This document shows, in pieces, positions 27,335 to 35,577 of a stretch of 64,000 bases of DNA (the stretch's first letter is position 1; the number at the start of each line of letters is the position of its first letter). This DNA is from Maribacter aquimaris (GTDB taxonomy: Bacteria > Bacteroidota > Bacteroidia > Flavobacteriales > Flavobacteriaceae), in the NCBI RefSeq assembly GCF_014596745.1, contig NZ_JABTCF010000010.1, positions 151,246 to 215,245 on the forward strand, given 5' to 3'. The translations under genes were made by a program, and so were the position numbers. The notes under the pieces are model-generated. The model was given only the letters and a program-made list of their open reading frames with translations. It was not told where the DNA came from and ran no database searches.

Positions 27335-27503
27335 GGTTTCCGCATTGGGTGGGGGAAGCCGTCCATAGCGCATTTCACTTTAGTGAAAGCGGCCTGGACG
27401 GTGTGGCCGTGATTTTTATTTGCTTTCGTCAATGTGGGTCTTGACAAAGTGGCCATGCTGCGGCTGGCTTCTCTAAGCCAAGGTATACCATACCTTGGTT
27501 TTT
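27335..27503 (+). ncRNA. Candidate structured RNA with its own terminator
   Basis: Stems visible by eye on the plus strand are: GGTTTCC (27335-27341) with GGAAGCC (27354-27360), which shares its last two bases with the next stem; CCGTCCA (27359-27365) with TGGACGG (27395-27401), enclosing TTTCAC-TTTA-GTGAAA (27373-27388); a stem around GCCA/TGGC (27452-27468); TGGCTT-CTCT-AAGCCA (27465-27480); and the terminator stem at 27478-27498. Two of these share bases with their neighbours, so alternative folds are possible. It resembles no RNA class I recognise (not RNase P, tmRNA or SRP RNA). It could be a small RNA, a 3' end of the upstream mRNA, or an attenuator. Confidence 0.4.
27478..27503 (+). 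terminator. Orphan Rho-independent terminator
   Basis: Perfect 9-bp stem CCAAGGTAT-ACC-ATACCTTGG followed by TTTTT. No coding gene ends nearby on this strand (the closest ends at 26871), so it must terminate either a long 3' UTR or a separate RNA. Confidence 0.8.
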
Positions 27504-27921
27504 CGGCCTTGTTTCTTTTTTATTCATCGGCATGTCTATTGTTTTTTAACGGTATTCATGAATGCTATGCATTTGAGGCAATGCAAAAAAGAACAGAACA
27601 CGAACTGCGGGATAGTTTATGCCTTCTTTTTCCAATTCACCCCCAACCTTTGGGATTGACCCACAAACCCTTCTAAAATTTCAGATCAGCCCGTACTTTT
27701 CCTATGGAATCTCTAGAATCGGTTGCAAATAAGTGTACCCATAATCCGATAAATAGTCCTTTGGTCCGGCAAGTTGTTTTTTGTATGGAAAACGGTTGTC
27801 GGAGATTCTGGGCACTTTATCCAAACTTTCCCCGATAACCGAAAAACAAGGGCTTTTCAACGTTTTGTGAACCTGTTAAGCCTTCGATTGGAGTTAAATT
27901 TATGTAACCCAAATCGTTATT

Positions 27922-28179
27922 ATGAAAGCTTTTTTAACCTTGACTTTTGTTCTTTTCATCACTTTAACCGCGCAAGCCCATAACACAAATACCAATGATA
28001 CAGTGGAGCCTATTCAAATGGATATTGTTCTGGATAGTGGGGTTGACGATTCTGCTAGTGTTAAGGAAATTAAAATCACTACGGGGAAAAGTATTGCGCG
28101 CTTATACAAGTTCAAAAATTCAAGAGTAAAGAAAGCTTTGACTTTTACTACTAAAAAGGACAAACCTAAACTATCCTAA
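27922..28179 (+). CDS. Small secreted protein with basic YKFKN tail (paralogue B)
   Basis: An 85-residue protein with a signal peptide (KAFLTLTFVLFITLTAQAHN), a short acidic middle (DTVEPIQMDIVLDSGVDD) and a basic tail YKFKNSRVKKALTFTTKKDK then PKLS. The tail matches that of the protein at 26596 position by position while the middle is unrelated. The contrast of acidic middle and basic tail is marked. It is the second member of the pair; the function is unknown. Confidence 0.7.
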   Translation: MKAFLTLTFVLFITLTAQAHNTNTNDTVEPIQMDIVLDSGVDDSASVKEIKITTGKSIARLYKFKNSRVKKALTFTTKKDKPKLS

Positions 28180-28560
28180 AAACAGGGGTTGGTTGTTTTT
28201 TTTAAAATCCTGTTTAATCTTAAACCTATAACCTATGCTACTATTGATTTTATTGCTTCCGGTTGCTTTACTGATTTTGAATATGATAGTGTTCCCTAAA
28301 ACGAAGGGCTTTTTACAGCCTTTGAAAGTGAGGGTCAAGAAATAGTCCCAATTCAATTATAATTATCATTCAGAGGGACTATCATGGGTCCGTTACAACC
28401 CGCTACGGCAATTAATGTTTTATTCCAGGTTGTGTAATTTGATAGTCCATTCTTTTCGTCATTGACCATGGTTTTTGCTTTTTTTAAAAAGGGCTTTACC
28501 ATTATTAATGCGATATTTTGTACCTCCTAGGCGTATTACTTCATTATTCCGGATCAATTA
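28180..28560. other. Intergenic region after paralogue B
   Basis: Apart from a possible 36-residue membrane peptide at 28235-28345, I see only a weak AACAGG/CCTGTT repeat at 28181-28214 and a T/A-rich inverted repeat near 28468-28502 (ATGGT...ACCAT), which could end transcription of the histidine kinase gene on the minus strand. Confidence 0.45.
28235..28345 (+). CDS. Possible 36-residue single-pass membrane peptide
   Basis: A short frame from an ATG encodes MLLLILLLPVALLILNMIVF followed by a basic tail PKTKGFLQPLKVRVKK. One membrane segment with a positively charged end is what a real small membrane protein would show. There is no homologue I can name and the frame is short, so chance is not excluded. 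Confidence 0.35.
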   Translation: MLLLILLLPVALLILNMIVFPKTKGFLQPLKVRVKK

Positions 28561-29775
28561 TCAAGCAACGGCATTGAATTGCTTCCCAACTTCGTAGAAT
28601 TCTATTATGTAGTTTGTGCCTTTTTTGGAAAGATCCTTACTAATGCTTCCTTTCAATTGACGCGCCAGGTTATGGATTAATTTGAGTCCTAATGATTTGG
28701 TTGTTTTGTGGTCAATAGTATCGGGGAAACCGATGCCATTATCCCCTATACGTAACTCATAACCATTGGTTTCATTTTGTCGTATGGAAATATTTATTTC
28801 CCCATCCTTTTGATCGGTTATGCCATATTTGAGTGCATTGGTAATCGCTTCGTTGATCAATAGGCCCAACGGTATGGCCGTATCGATACCCAACTTGATA
28901 TCGGGTATATCAATATTGAGTTTTATCTTGCTATCGGCACCTTTCAAAGAGCGAATTAAAAATTCACTTAATTCCTGAACATAGGATTTGTACTCTATTT
29001 TGGAAAGGTCATCGCGCATGTACAACATTTCATGGACCATAGCCATTGAGATAACCCTGTTTTGGCTGCTTTTCATGATGTTTTTCATTTTTTCATCTTG
29101 AATATTCCTCGATTGCAGGCTCAAAAGACTAGAAACGGTTTGTAGATTGTTCTTTACCCGGTGATGTACTTCACGAAGCAAAGTTTCTTTTTCCTTGATC
29201 CGTTTTTCGATTTCATTACGCGATTTGTAGAGATTGTGATGTGCTTTCAAGAGGTTTTTCCCCAATACACCTCCTAAGAGATAGACCGAAAAAAGAATAC
29301 TTAATAAGCTGAAGAGATTCCGTGACGCCTCAGGTACCACGTTGTAGGCTAGACTGTATTGGGGAAGACTCTCCAAGTACAACAGGCAGACAATGGACAT
29401 ATTGATATAAAGATAAACCTTGCCGTATAGCTTGGTAGTCACATACCCCGTGAATACAATAAGTGCCAGAACAAAAATAAACGGACTGTTTATTCCTCCA
29501 CTAAAGAGGGTAATGAAGGTTCCGCTGATTAGGCCGGTAATTGAGGTGATATTGTACGTGACAGTTAAATTATTGTGCCATTTAAAGGCTATGGTATTTA
29601 TTAGGTTTATAACACCAAAACCCCAAAAGGCATAGGGCAGTATCTCTGTTATATTAAGAACATAAAGGCAAAGGAATCCAAGGATGATGGCGAATATTGA
29701 GGAGAAATAATTGACCCTCAATGTTAATTTGATCTTATCCTTTAAGCGATATTCATCTTGTACGGATATTTTCAT
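28561..29775 (-). CDS. Membrane sensor histidine kinase, HisKA_2 type
   Basis: A 404-residue sensor kinase. The N-terminal 180 residues hold about six hydrophobic segments with very short loops, so sensing probably occurs within the membrane. A coiled linker (KEKETLLREV) leads to the phospho-acceptor box HHRVKNNLQTVSSLLSLQSR, characteristic of the HisKA_2 group, and then the ATPase domain with N box NEAITNALKYG and G box IGDNGIGFPD. No response regulator gene is adjacent, so it is an orphan whose partner must lie elsewhere. Members of this group in other bacteria often act in light or stress responses; here the signal is unknown. Confidence 0.9.
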   Translation of the reverse strand: MKISVQDEYRLKDKIKLTLRVNYFSSIFAIILGFLCLYVLNITEILPYAFWGFGVINLINTIAFKWHNNLTVTYNITSITGLISGTFITLFSGGINSPFIFVLALIVFTGYVTTKLYGKVYLYINMSIVCLLYLESLPQYSLAYNVVPEASRNLFSLLSILFSVYLLGGVLGKNLLKAHHNLYKSRNEIEKRIKEKETLLREVHHRVKNNLQTVSSLLSLQSRNIQDEKMKNIMKSSQNRVISMAMVHEMLYMRDDLSKIEYKSYVQELSEFLIRSLKGADSKIKLNIDIPDIKLGIDTAIPLGLLINEAITNALKYGITDQKDGEINISIRQNETNGYELRIGDNGIGFPDTIDHKTTKSLGLKLIHNLARQLKGSISKDLSKKGTNYIIEFYEVGKQFNAVA

Positions 29776-30200
29776 GACTTGAATTTTTGGCTCATTAATA
29801 GAGAATTACATGTTCGTGTTGAAAGGTAATTCCTTATAATTTAATGTTATTTATGGTAAATCTAAATATGTTTTACAATTAAATCAACATCATTTCATGA
29901 AATATAAATGTTTTGTTCAACTTTTTAGCAAAAAAATTAAATAACGAGAGCTGCAATTCGTGTAAAAACCGAGGGTATATCCTTTTTTTAGATCGGTTGG
30001 ATTTTCATTCAGATTCTTTGATGTTGCTGATATAGAGGTTTATAACGGGAAGGGCCTATTTATGGGGTTCGTACATGGAGTATTGCAATACAATCCCATT
30101 CGTATACGGGATTGGGCATTTGGGTTTCTTTAATGATATTGTTTATTTGCAAAAAAAAAAGCGACCATTGGGTCGCTTTTTATAATTATTTTAATGGAAA
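29776..30200. other. Intergenic region between histidine kinase and secA
   Basis: About 425 AT-rich bases. The left part must hold the histidine kinase promoter, though I see no exact TAnnTTTG box. The right end holds the secA terminator. No gene is seen. Confidence 0.5.
30151..30181 (-). terminator. Rho-independent terminator of secA
   Basis: Inverted repeat AAAAAGCGACC / GGTCGCTTTTT with loop ATTG, flanked by runs of A and T. It lies 20 bases beyond the secA stop. Confidence 0.9.
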
Positions 30201-33200
30201 TCAGTCTTCAGTCAAAACCCAATCGCCATTATGGATCAACGGTTCCGCCTGTTTGTATTTCACGGTTTTACTTTCGCCCGACATCACATTTTTAATGGTG
30301 ACACGGTCATTTCGTCCAATTTTAGGATGGTCACGGATAATGGTTTCCGTTATTTGTGGTCTTTGCCCTTGGGTTTGGCCAGCAGCCCTGTTTTGTGAGG
30401 CGAGTTCATCACTATTGGGGATTTCCTCCTTACTGGTCTGTAAATTTTCCTTAGGTCTTCTTACGTTTCCTGCATTTTGGATTTCATTCGGGTTTTCAGT
30501 TGGTAATTCCCCTTTGAATAGGAATGAAACCACTTCTTTGTTGACCTTGTCGATCATACTCTTGAAAAGTTCAAAGGCCTCGAACTTGTAGATCAACAAA
30601 GGATCTTTTTGTTCATGGACGGCCAATTGTACCGATTGCTTCAATTCATCCATTTTGCGCAGATGGGTTTTCCATGCGTCATCTATTATGGCAAGTGTAA
30701 TGTTCTTTTCAAAATCAGTTACCAATTGTTTACCATCACTTTCGTACGCTTCCTTCAGGTTGGTAACCACATTCAAACTCTTGATCCCATCGGTAAATGG
30801 TACCACAATACGTTCGAACTTGTTCGAGTTGTCCTCATAAACCTTCTTAATGACAGGAAATGCGGTTGCCGCATTGCGTTCCATCTTACCTTGATAAAAC
30901 TCGTAAGCGGATTTGTAAATGGAATTTGCCAGTTCAGGTACGGTCATTTTTCCGAAATCGGCCTCGCTTATGGGTGAGGTTATCGAAAAGAATTTAATCA
31001 ATTCGAATTCGAAATGTTTGTAATCCATGGCGCCCTTGTTGGACTCGGCAATAACCTCACAGGTATCATAGATCATATTGGCAATATCGACCTTTAGACG
31101 CTCTCCCTGTAGGGCGTGGCGCCTTCTTTTGTATACCACTTCACGCTGTGCGTTCATGACATCATCATACTCCAACAATCGTTTACGAACCCCAAAGTTG
31201 TTTTCCTCTACTTTTTTCTGGGCCCGTTCAATTGATTTTGTCATCATGGAATGTTGTATGACCTCTCCGTCTTCCAAGCCCATCTTGTCCATCATCTTCG
31301 CTACCCGGTCAGAACCGAACAAACGCATTAGGTTATCCTCCAAAGAAACATAGAATTGGGAGCTTCCTGGGTCACCTTGTCGTCCTGCCCGACCTCTTAA
31401 CTGTCTATCTACACGTCTTGAATCGTGGCGTTCTGTACCAATAATGGCCAAACCACCCGCTTTTTTCACTTCCTCGGTCAGTTTGATATCCGTACCACGA
31501 CCTGCCATGTTGGTTGCGATGGTAACCACGCCTGGATTACCGGCCTCTGCAACCACATCGGCTTCTTTTTTATGCAGTTTCGCATTCAAAACATTATGGG
31601 GTACTTTTCGAATGTTCAACATTCGAGACAGTAATTCTGAAATTTCAACTGAGGTAGTACCAATCAATACAGGCCTTCCCGATTGTGATAACTTGGTCAC
31701 CTCTTCAATAATGGCATTGTACTTTTCGCGTTTGGTCTTATAGATCAAGTCGTTTCGGTCATCCCTGGAAATTGGACGGTTTGTTGGGATCTCCATCACA
31801 TCCAATTTGTAAATTTCCCAAAATTCCCCAGCTTCCGTAACGGCAGTACCTGTCATACCTGACAGTTTCTTGTACATTCTGAAATAATTCTGGAGGGTAA
31901 CTGTAGCGAAGGTCTGTGTCAGTGCTTCGATCTTCACATTTTCCTTTGCCTCAATGGCTTGGTGTAATCCGTCAGAATAGCGACGCCCATCCATAATACG
32001 ACCGGTTTGCTCATCAACGATCAAAACCTTATTTTCCATGACCACATATTCCACATCTTTTTCAAAAAGGGTATATGCCTTTAACAATTGGCTCATGGTA
32101 TGTATGCGTTCACTCTTTATCGTGAAGTCCTTAAAAAGCTCTTCCTTGAGTTCAGCTTCTTTTTCAATATCGAGGTTCTGACTTTCAATTTTTGCTATTT
32201 CACCGCCAATATCAGGCATAACAAAGAAATCCCTATTCTGTTCCCCAGAGATATAATCGACACCCTTATCGGTCAATTCAATCTGATTGTTCTTCTCATC
32301 GATAACAAATAGGAGGTCTTCGTCAACCTTGGGCATTTCCCTATTGTTATCCTGCATATAGTAGTTCTCGGTTTTCTGCAACAATTGCTTGATACCTTCC
32401 TCACTCAAATATTTGATCAAGGCCTTATTTTTAGGTAATCCCCTAAAGACCCTTAATAGTAGGAACCCACCTTCCTTGGTGTCACCTGCAGCAATTGCTT
32501 TTTTTGCCTCAGCCAATACACCGGTCAAATGTTGCCTTTGCTTTTGGACGATATCATTGACTTTGGGTTTGAGTTCGTTGAATTCATGGCGATCCCCTTC
32601 AGGAACAGGTCCCGAAATGATCAATGGGGTACGTGCATCATCGACCAAGACAGAATCGACCTCATCGACAATCGCATAATGTTGTGGTCTTTGCACCAAG
32701 TCAGCAGGTGTATGCGCCATATTGTCCCTTAGGTAATCAAAACCAAATTCGTTATTGGTGCCATAGGTGATGTCAGCGTTATAAGCCGCCCTACGTCCTT
32801 CGGAGTTGGGTTTGTGATGATCTATACAATCAACGGAAAGTCCGTGGAATTCAAATATAGGGGCCATCCAGGCACTATCCCTTTTTGCCAAGTAATCGTT
32901 TACCGTCACCAAATGGGCGCCATGGCCAGAAAGTGCATTTAAATACATAGGTAGGGTAGCGACCAGGGTCTTACCTTCACCTGTTTGCATCTCCGCGATC
33001 TTACCTTGGTGAAGGGCGATACCACCGATGAGCTGTACATCGTAATGAACCATATCCCATGTAACTGCTTTTCCGGCAGCATCCCATGAGTTTTTCCAGA
33101 TAGCCTTGTCACCATCCAAGGATACATAATCCTTACTTCCAGATAATTTTCTATCAAACTCCGTTGCGGTAACTTCAAGGGTTTCATTGGCTACAAATCT

Positions 33201-33563
33201 CTTGGCTGTTTCCTTGACTACGGCAAAAGCTTCTGGTAGAATATCGTTCAAGGTTTTTTCGGAAATTTTATAAGCCTCTTCCTTAAGTTTGTCTATTTCG
33301 GCATAAATATCCTCGTTCTTGTCAATATCGGTAGAGTTGTGTACCTGCTCGGTCAACTCGTTAATCTTATCGTCCAATTCCTTGCAATCGGCCTTTATTC
33401 TTGCTTTGAATTCATCAGTTTTGGCCCTGAGTTCATCGATACTCAAACCTTCCAATATGGATTCAAATGATTTTATCTGCTTAAGGATAGGTTGTAGCTC
33501 TTTAACATCTTTCTTTGATTTGTCCCCTACAAATGCCTTCAGCACTGAATTTATAAAACTCAT
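30201..33563 (-). CDS. secA: Preprotein translocase ATPase SecA
   Basis: A 1120-residue SecA, longer than the about 900 residues of E. coli, as usual in Bacteroidota. Visible features are the Walker A region MQTGEGKTLVATLP, the DEVDSVLVDDARTPLIISG motif, TNMAGRGTDIKL and the RQLRGRAGRQGDPGSSQFY motif of the second nucleotide-binding domain. It drives Sec-dependent export through SecYEG. The usual zinc-binding cysteine tail is missing; the end instead reads KVKYKQ-like basic sequence finishing HNGDWVLTED after a Gln/Pro-rich linker. An additional stretch is inserted between the preprotein-binding part and the central helicase region (around residues 330-400). Confidence 0.97.
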   Translation of the reverse strand: MSFINSVLKAFVGDKSKKDVKELQPILKQIKSFESILEGLSIDELRAKTDEFKARIKADCKELDDKINELTEQVHNSTDIDKNEDIYAEIDKLKEEAYKISEKTLNDILPEAFAVVKETAKRFVANETLEVTATEFDRKLSGSKDYVSLDGDKAIWKNSWDAAGKAVTWDMVHYDVQLIGGIALHQGKIAEMQTGEGKTLVATLPMYLNALSGHGAHLVTVNDYLAKRDSAWMAPIFEFHGLSVDCIDHHKPNSEGRRAAYNADITYGTNNEFGFDYLRDNMAHTPADLVQRPQHYAIVDEVDSVLVDDARTPLIISGPVPEGDRHEFNELKPKVNDIVQKQRQHLTGVLAEAKKAIAAGDTKEGGFLLLRVFRGLPKNKALIKYLSEEGIKQLLQKTENYYMQDNNREMPKVDEDLLFVIDEKNNQIELTDKGVDYISGEQNRDFFVMPDIGGEIAKIESQNLDIEKEAELKEELFKDFTIKSERIHTMSQLLKAYTLFEKDVEYVVMENKVLIVDEQTGRIMDGRRYSDGLHQAIEAKENVKIEALTQTFATVTLQNYFRMYKKLSGMTGTAVTEAGEFWEIYKLDVMEIPTNRPISRDDRNDLIYKTKREKYNAIIEEVTKLSQSGRPVLIGTTSVEISELLSRMLNIRKVPHNVLNAKLHKKEADVVAEAGNPGVVTIATNMAGRGTDIKLTEEVKKAGGLAIIGTERHDSRRVDRQLRGRAGRQGDPGSSQFYVSLEDNLMRLFGSDRVAKMMDKMGLEDGEVIQHSMMTKSIERAQKKVEENNFGVRKRLLEYDDVMNAQREVVYKRRRHALQGERLKVDIANMIYDTCEVIAESNKGAMDYKHFEFELIKFFSITSPISEADFGKMTVPELANSIYKSAYEFYQGKMERNAATAFPVIKKVYEDNSNKFERIVVPFTDGIKSLNVVTNLKEAYESDGKQLVTDFEKNITLAIIDDAWKTHLRKMDELKQSVQLAVHEQKDPLLIYKFEAFELFKSMIDKVNKEVVSFLFKGELPTENPNEIQNAGNVRRPKENLQTSKEEIPNSDELASQNRAAGQTQGQRPQITETIIRDHPKIGRNDRVTIKNVMSGESKTVKYKQAEPLIHNGDWVLTED

Positions 33564-33873
33564 AATTTATTACTATTATATGATTGAAAGTTGCGGAAAT
33601 CGATTTCTTTCAATTTTTTAAACGCTCTATTATATTAAAAACCTTTTTAAAAGAATATTTCAAGGATAAAGCAAAAGGTGTTCCAGTTTTTGATAGATCA
33701 AAAGGAATGCCCGAGATACTGCCAAATTTACCGAGAAAAAGTCCAAGGTATTTTATTTCACTGCGAAGGTAACATTTTGAATGCTAATTTCTTTCTTTTT
33801 ATCTGGTCAGTAATTATAATAAAATCATAAAAAAAAGCCTCCGAAGAGACTTTTTTTACGTGTTTGATTTTAT
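33564..33873. other. Intergenic region upstream of secA
   Basis: About 310 bases holding the secA promoter region on one side and the terminator of the DUF2795 gene on the other. I see no coding frame with sensible composition. Confidence 0.5.
33829..33857 (-). terminator. Probable terminator of the DUF2795 gene
   Basis: AAAAAAGCCTC-CGAA-GAGACTTTTTT forms a hairpin with one internal mismatch and T/A tracts on both sides, 16 bases beyond the stop codon. Confidence 0.65.
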
Positions 33874-34098
33874 TTAATATTCATCCTCGTTCCAGAGGTA
33901 ATCTTCCTCTGTGGGATAGTCTGGCCAAATTTCTTCGATGGACTCGTATATTTCACCACCTTCTTCTTCCATAGATTGTAAATTTTCTACAACCTCCAAA
34001 GGTGCTCCAGTCCGAATCGAATAATCGATAAGCTCATCTTTGGTCGCCGGCCAAGGTGCATCGCTTAAATAGGATGCTAGTTCTAAAGTCCAATACAT
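33874..34098 (-). CDS. DUF2795 domain-containing small protein
   Basis: A 74-residue protein of the DUF2795 family: MYWTLELASYLSDAPWPATK opens it, then DELIDYSIRTGAPLEVVENL, with a very acidic end (YPTEEDYLWNEDEY). The family is widespread in Bacteroidota and near core genes; its role is unknown. It lies between secA and the cobalamin adenosyltransferase on the minus strand and has its own terminator. Confidence 0.85.
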   Translation of the reverse strand: MYWTLELASYLSDAPWPATKDELIDYSIRTGAPLEVVENLQSMEEEGGEIYESIEEIWPDYPTEEDYLWNEDEY

Positions 34099-34210
34099 TT
34101 TAGTAGTTTAATTTTTAATTTTTGCAAAAGTAATTTTTATCCTGAAATAGCCAAGTTATTTTGCAATTATTTAGCTATAATAGTTTGATAACGAATAAAA
34201 TCGGGATTTA

Positions 34211-34786
34211 TTAGCCTTTCTTTTCGGGAATCCATTTGATTTCATCCGCCTTTAGGTCATTGGACAATTTCCGTGCCAAGACAAAAAGGAAGTCTGAAAG
34301 TCGATTTATGTATGACATGACATTTTCATCAAACGGCTCTTTTTCGAACAGTTCCGTGGCCATACGTTCGGCCCTTCGGCAAACGGTACGGGCAATATGA
34401 CAGTATGACACGGTTGTGTGTCCCCCAGGGAGTATAAAGTGTGTCATCGGGGGTAGGGATTCATTCATGATATCCATCTCATTTTCCAGCAATTCAATGT
34501 CAGAAGCATCTATTTTGGGGATGTTCAATCGCTCTTTGCCGTTTTTAAGGATGGCTTTTTCAGGGTCTGTGGCTAAAATGGCACCGACGGTGAAAAGTTT
34601 ATGTTGGATCAGGGAGAGTAAACTCTTGGTGTAGGTATCCATTTCCTGGTCGCGGATAAGGCCTACCCACGCATTCAATTCATCAATGGTACCATAACTG
34701 TCGATTCTGATATGCTTTTTTGAAACTCGGGTGCCGCCAAAAAGGGCAGTCGTGCCTTTGTCTCCGGTTTTAGTGTAAATCTTCAT
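34211..34786 (-). CDS. PduO-type cob(I)alamin adenosyltransferase
   Basis: A 191-residue ATP:cob(I)alamin adenosyltransferase of the PduO type. The ATP-binding N-terminus is present (MKIYTKTGDKGTTALFGGTR), followed by GTIDELNAWVGLIRD, the RTVCRRAERM motif and YINRLSDFLFVLAR. The enzyme attaches the 5'-deoxyadenosyl group to reduced cobalamin in the cytoplasm, giving adenosylcobalamin. No cobalamin-dependent mutase is next to it. Its product is the cofactor that the CarH-like regulator at 62585 would need. Confidence 0.93.
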   Translation of the reverse strand: MKIYTKTGDKGTTALFGGTRVSKKHIRIDSYGTIDELNAWVGLIRDQEMDTYTKSLLSLIQHKLFTVGAILATDPEKAILKNGKERLNIPKIDASDIELLENEMDIMNESLPPMTHFILPGGHTTVSYCHIARTVCRRAERMATELFEKEPFDENVMSYINRLSDFLFVLARKLSNDLKADEIKWIPEKKG

Positions 34787-34801
34787 GTAGTGTTGTTGTT
34801 C

Positions 34802-34957
34802 CTAGGTTCGATTTTCTTTCTCTTTTTTGTCCTCATGGTGATACCCATCCATGAATTTTTTCGATTTTCTTTCTTTGGATTTATTCCTGTTGACAATCAT
34901 AAAAAACAAATATATGACGACAAGTACACCTAGAACCGAATAAATGGGATATTCCAT
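34802..34957 (-). CDS. Small membrane protein, 51 residues
   Basis: A short minus-strand frame that starts at ATG 34957 and stops at 34802. It encodes MEYPIYSVLG, then a membrane segment VLVVIYLFFMIV, then a highly charged cytoplasmic tail (NRNKSKERKSKKF, later HHEDKKEKENRT). It lies 15 bases before the adenosyltransferase start and is likely co-transcribed with it. Topology and composition look like a genuine small protein. Function is unknown. Confidence 0.6.
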   Translation of the reverse strand: MEYPIYSVLGVLVVIYLFFMIVNRNKSKERKSKKFMDGYHHEDKKEKENRT

Positions 34958-35055
34958 AATTTTATACTTTGATTTCCCCTTTTTTGGAAATGCTGATTTT
35001 AACGGATGTTGCGAAACTTGGTACCGCAGAGTTCCTTCTGTATAAAGTTACGGGT

Positions 35056-35559
35056 TTATATTCTAATTTTAAAATGTTCTTTCGCCTGTTCCCTCCTAAA
35101 AAATAAGGCCCCGCAATAAAATAGATCAACCGATACAGTTACTTTGGCATGGTTTTTCAATGACTCCCAAAGACATGTGTTTTCTTTGTTATAATGTATC
35201 TTGTCGATCCAAACCATACTGTCATTATGGTAGGTGCCTTCTTTTATGATGTTGGAAAACAATACGTTGTTGGGTGTATTCAAATAAATAATGTCTGCCG
35301 GTTGTTGGTTGATCTTAATATGTGGGAATGCTTCTTTTATCCGGTCGATCAAAGCATCTTCATTGGGGGGGATAAAAACGTTCCTAGCCTTAAAATAAAC
35401 AATGCTCTTGAATAAGGCTTTTATGTTTTTGCCTCCCTTGAATTTTGATCTTTGGTACAGGCATTTTGTGACATATGCATACATAAAGGGGGAATGTACC
35501 CCATGCTGGTTGGTTGAACTTAGGATGAACCTTAGGTAAGCGATAATGCGGTACAACAT
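35056..35559 (-). CDS. Shortened methyltransferase-like protein lacking the SAM site
   Basis: A 167-residue protein. Its start (RFILSSTNQHGVHSPFMYAYVTK) and its end (DLFYCGALFFRREQAKEHFK) look like the two ends of a flavobacterial class I O-methyltransferase of about 230-260 residues. The central part that would hold the glycine-rich SAM loop (LELGT-type) is absent; only a trace such as ARNVFIPPNED remains. The frame is open throughout, so this seems to be an internally deleted family member that is still translated. It lies 18 bases after the ABC-F gene. Enzymatic methyl transfer is unlikely. Confidence 0.6.
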   Translation of the reverse strand: MLYRIIAYLRFILSSTNQHGVHSPFMYAYVTKCLYQRSKFKGGKNIKALFKSIVYFKARNVFIPPNEDALIDRIKEAFPHIKINQQPADIIYLNTPNNVLFSNIIKEGTYHNDSMVWIDKIHYNKENTCLWESLKNHAKVTVSVDLFYCGALFFRREQAKEHFKIRI

Positions 35560-35577
35560 GGAACAAAAGGGTTTTTG

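Larger units (their letters stand above)
26872..27921. other. Long non-coding stretch between the two YKFKN paralogues
   Basis: About 1050 bases with no convincing gene. The middle (27335-27503) is richer in G and C than its surroundings and folds into several stems ending in a textbook terminator; it is listed separately as an RNA candidate. Short frames here lack sensible starts and composition. Confidence 0.6.

Noticed and set aside
27434..27676. Open frame of 80 codons in the long non-coding stretch
   Set aside because: It crosses the RNA hairpins and terminator at 27478-27503, has no homologous look and begins in the middle of a structured region; a protein here is unlikely.
28181..28214. 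AACAGG/CCTGTT repeat as a terminator of paralogue B
   Set aside because: The T tract lies in the loop instead of after the stem, so it is a poor terminator.
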